Assembly (NCBI GenBank): GCA_902767005.1
Contig: CACXFY010000186.1
Location: forward strand, 1 to 5,133
Length of the DNA: 5,133 bases
Origin: an uncultured Erysipelotrichaceae bacterium
GTDB lineage: Bacteria > Bacillota_I > Bacilli_A > RF39 > UBA660
Reading direction: 5' to 3'
The position numbers and the translations under genes were made by a program. Shown here piece after piece: positions 2,970 through 5,133 of the stretch; the stretch's first letter is position 1, and each line of letters starts with the position of its first letter. Below the pieces are notes generated by a model that searched no databases, was not told where the DNA came from, and worked only from the letters and a program-made list of their open reading frames with translations.

Positions 2970-5133
2970 AGTACTTCCCTCTTCTTTTCATCAAGTATTG
3001 AATATAAGTAACAAGATGTTTTCTTATTGGTTTTTTCTTCTATTACTTTGCGATAACCATTTAATTGTTTATCATATGCTTCATCATCAATATTCTTTAA
3101 TTTATAATCTACTATTATTATTTCATTATCTGTTTCTATTAATAAATCTATAATTCCATGACTTAACGTATTATCTTCTTTATAAATAAATTCATATTCT
3201 TTATATAAATTAGAATTAAGATATGGTTTCATAAATGAACTATTAATAAACGCTGATACTTTGTCTTTTATTTCTTTGGAAATATCAAAATCATCATAAT
3301 TTGGATTAGTAAAATCTATTAATTCTAATACTTCATGAACTTTAGTACCAAAGTCCATTTTCTCTTGTTCTTCTTTTGTGATTAGATGAAGACTCTCTTT
3401 AGAATAATGTGCTTCTTCTAATTCATGTGTTTCTATTTGTAACTCTTCTACTTCTAATACTTCTTTTGTTGATTCTAGTTTTTCTTTCTTTAGAGCTTTT
3501 AAATAGTCTTTTGTACCAATTATATTTGTTTCTTCTACAAATGGTAATAGACTATCATAGATAGATTTCATAATGCTTAAGAATGAATTATATTTAATTC
3601 TTTCATATGTTGGAACAAAATCATATAGTAAGCCTTCTTCTTGTTTAGGCATGACAATAATCATCTTTTCTTTGGCTCTAGTTAAAGCTACATATAGTAG
3701 TCTTATACGTTCTGATATTTCATCTTTTTTGAATTGTTCTTTTAATAGTATTTTTAGAATTGTATCTTTATAGTAATGATCTACTTTAGGTAGTACAAAT
3801 CCATATTTATTATCTAATATTATCTTTTCTGATAATTCTCTAATATTAAATGTTGATGAGAAATTAGTATAATAACATATTGGGAATTCTAAACCTTTAG
3901 ATTTATGAATTGTCATTATTCTAACACTATTTTGTACTTCACTATTAATATTAAATTTTAATTCTAATTCACTATCGAAGATATTATCTAAGTAATCTAT
4001 AAAATCATAGATAGTATTACCTAAGTCTTCATAGTTCTTTATTAATTCTAATAAATATTCTAATCTAGTTCTAAAAGCTTTAATATTACCTATTTCTAAT
4101 AGCTTTTCTTCATAATTAAAATAGTTTAATACTTTCTTTAAGTATTCACTTGGAGATGTAGTATCAATATCATTTAATAATTCTAAACAGTCTTTATATA
4201 GTTTAGATTCTTCAATATTATTATTTACTAAGTATTCATATATCTCACTATCACTCATATTTACTAAATAACTTCTTGCTACACTAAGATATGAATATTT
4301 ATCTATATTATTATTTTTTATTGATACTAATAGTTTTAAAAGACTTTTTATCACTAGAATATCATTATCTTTATTTAATGTAGATTCTTTTAAAATAGTT
4401 AGTGGTATACCTAAATATTCAAATATCTTTTTAAATAAATCAAAGTTTTTAGATTTATCTAGTAATATTACAAAGTCATTATAAGTAACATCTCTTAATA
4501 GTTTTTCATCTTTATCAAATACTTGATATTTATTATTTATCTTTTCTTTTATATCATCACCTATAATAAAAGCTTCTTCTTCATCTTTAGATATTTTATC
4601 TAAATCATCTATATTATAAGTAATAATATTCATATTATAGTCTTGGTTAGTTCTACCTTCTTCAATATATGAATTATTACCAAATATCATTCTATGACTT
4701 TCTTTATAGTTAGCTCCACCTATTTCGTCATCCATAAACTTATCAAAGATTAGATTAATATTATTTAGGACTTCAGAACGAGATCTAAAGTTCTTTAATA
4801 AATCTATTTTTATTCCTTGATTAGTATCACGATAAGTATCATATTTATATTTAAAAATATATGGATTAGCATTTCTAAAACGATAAATAGATTGTTTTAT
4901 ATCACCTACCATATAAACATTATTATTAGATATTAGTGATATAAACTTCTCTTGTGTATCAGATGTATCTTGATATTCATCTACTAATATTTCTTTAAAA
5001 CTATTAGTTAATTCTAATCTTACATCTTCATTTTCTTCAATTACTTTTATTACTAAATGAGCTATATCATTAAAAGTAAATATATTGTTTTCTTTTTTAT
5101 AAGTAGTTAAACGATTATGTAGTTCTTTTAAGA
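2963..5133 (-). CDS. addA: ATP-dependent helicase/nuclease subunit A (AddA), 5' end outside window
   Basis: The C-terminal 722 residues of AddA, the UvrD-like helicase/nuclease subunit of AddAB that resects DNA double-strand ends for recombination; full-length AddA is about 1,200 aa. The frame is open to the right edge, so the gene is partial. In fragment numbering, the motifs are helicase motif II VDEYQDTS (50-57), motif III VGDIKQSIYRFR (75-86), motif IV NFRSRSE (114-120), motif V TIHKSKGLEFP (407-417) and motif VI RLLYVALTRAKE (477-488). The RecB-type nuclease domain follows a Glu/Lys-rich linker: GTKVHEVLE (595-603), GIIDLL (659-664), VDYKLKN (674-680) and QLNGYR (689-694). The predicted metal ligands and catalytic Asp662, Asp675 and Lys677 are present. 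The Walker A motif lies beyond the window. No FeS cysteine cluster is seen, which favours AddA over AddB. The Met codon at 4912 is internal. Confidence 0.95.
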   Translation of the reverse strand, partial: LKELHNRLTTYKKENNIFTFNDIAHLVIKVIEENEDVRLELTNSFKEILVDEYQDTSDTQEKFISLISNNNVYMVGDIKQSIYRFRNANPYIFKYKYDTYRDTNQGIKIDLLKNFRSRSEVLNNINLIFDKFMDDEIGGANYKESHRMIFGNNSYIEEGRTNQDYNMNIITYNIDDLDKISKDEEEAFIIGDDIKEKINNKYQVFDKDEKLLRDVTYNDFVILLDKSKNFDLFKKIFEYLGIPLTILKESTLNKDNDILVIKSLLKLLVSIKNNNIDKYSYLSVARSYLVNMSDSEIYEYLVNNNIEESKLYKDCLELLNDIDTTSPSEYLKKVLNYFNYEEKLLEIGNIKAFRTRLEYLLELIKNYEDLGNTIYDFIDYLDNIFDSELELKFNINSEVQNSVRIMTIHKSKGLEFPICYYTNFSSTFNIRELSEKIILDNKYGFVLPKVDHYYKDTILKILLKEQFKKDEISERIRLLYVALTRAKEKMIIVMPKQEEGLLYDFVPTYERIKYNSFLSIMKSIYDSLLPFVEETNIIGTKDYLKALKKEKLESTKEVLEVEELQIETHELEEAHYSKESLHLITKEEQEKMDFGTKVHEVLELIDFTNPNYDDFDISKEIKDKVSAFINSSFMKPYLNSNLYKEYEFIYKEDNTLSHGIIDLLIETDNEIIIVDYKLKNIDDEAYDKQLNGYRKVIEEKTNKKTSCYLYSILDEKKREVLC

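Noticed and set aside
3573..3773. 66-codon plus-strand open frame inside addA
   Set aside because: Antisense to the conserved helicase motif VI region of addA; composition follows from the opposite frame.
2970..5133. Repeats, CRISPR array or mobile element in the AT-rich right half
   Set aside because: The region is one continuous addA frame; recurring TTCTAAT-like words come from Leu/Glu/Asn-rich codons and there are no spaced repeats or terminal inverted repeats.

Overview
The window looks like chromosomal DNA from a low-GC, AT-rich Bacillota, probably a member of the Bacilli or a walled relative of the Mollicutes. Three things support this. The ribosomal operon has the Bacillota layout rplU–prp–rpmA, with an L21 leader RNA and an L27 that carries the short N-terminal extension removed by the Prp protease. 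The DNA repair enzyme is AddA-type rather than RecB-type. Shine-Dalgarno sequences are strong (AAGGAGG). TGA is used as a stop codon and all visible Trp codons are TGG, so the standard bacterial code applies and not the Mycoplasma code. I cannot name a genus.

Layout. Minus strand, 1-1083: a promoter with near-consensus boxes (1054-1083), an L21-leader-like 5' UTR of about 100 nt, rplU (L21), prp (the L27-processing cysteine protease), rpmA (L27), and a tight intrinsic terminator just past rpmA. Plus strand, 1090-2528: a terminator-like hairpin with no gene before it, an AT-rich promoter region, pyrH (UMP kinase, TTG start), and one base later a membrane-anchored BspA-type leucine-rich-repeat protein. 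Pos 2527-2551 is a two-way terminator shared with the convergent minus-strand unit. Minus strand, 2535-5133: the 3' part of addA (helicase motifs II-VI plus an intact RecB-type nuclease domain, continuing past the right edge), followed by an overlapping low-molecular-weight protein tyrosine phosphatase gene.

How the genes work together. The first operon makes two neighbouring large-subunit proteins and the protease that matures one of them. PyrH feeds UDP and UTP synthesis. The LRR protein is probably cotranscribed with it, but no functional link is visible. AddA is the nuclease-helicase subunit of AddAB, which processes DNA double-strand ends; the phosphatase is translationally tied to it.

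The genes themselves are ordinary, and I see no mobile element, CRISPR array, defence system, tRNA or rRNA. The most interesting part is the divergent rplU/pyrH intergenic region (957-1204). It holds a recognisable leader RNA with competing helices and, on the opposite strand, a consensus-like promoter and an intrinsic terminator that together could define a transcript of about 100 nt antisense to the leader.
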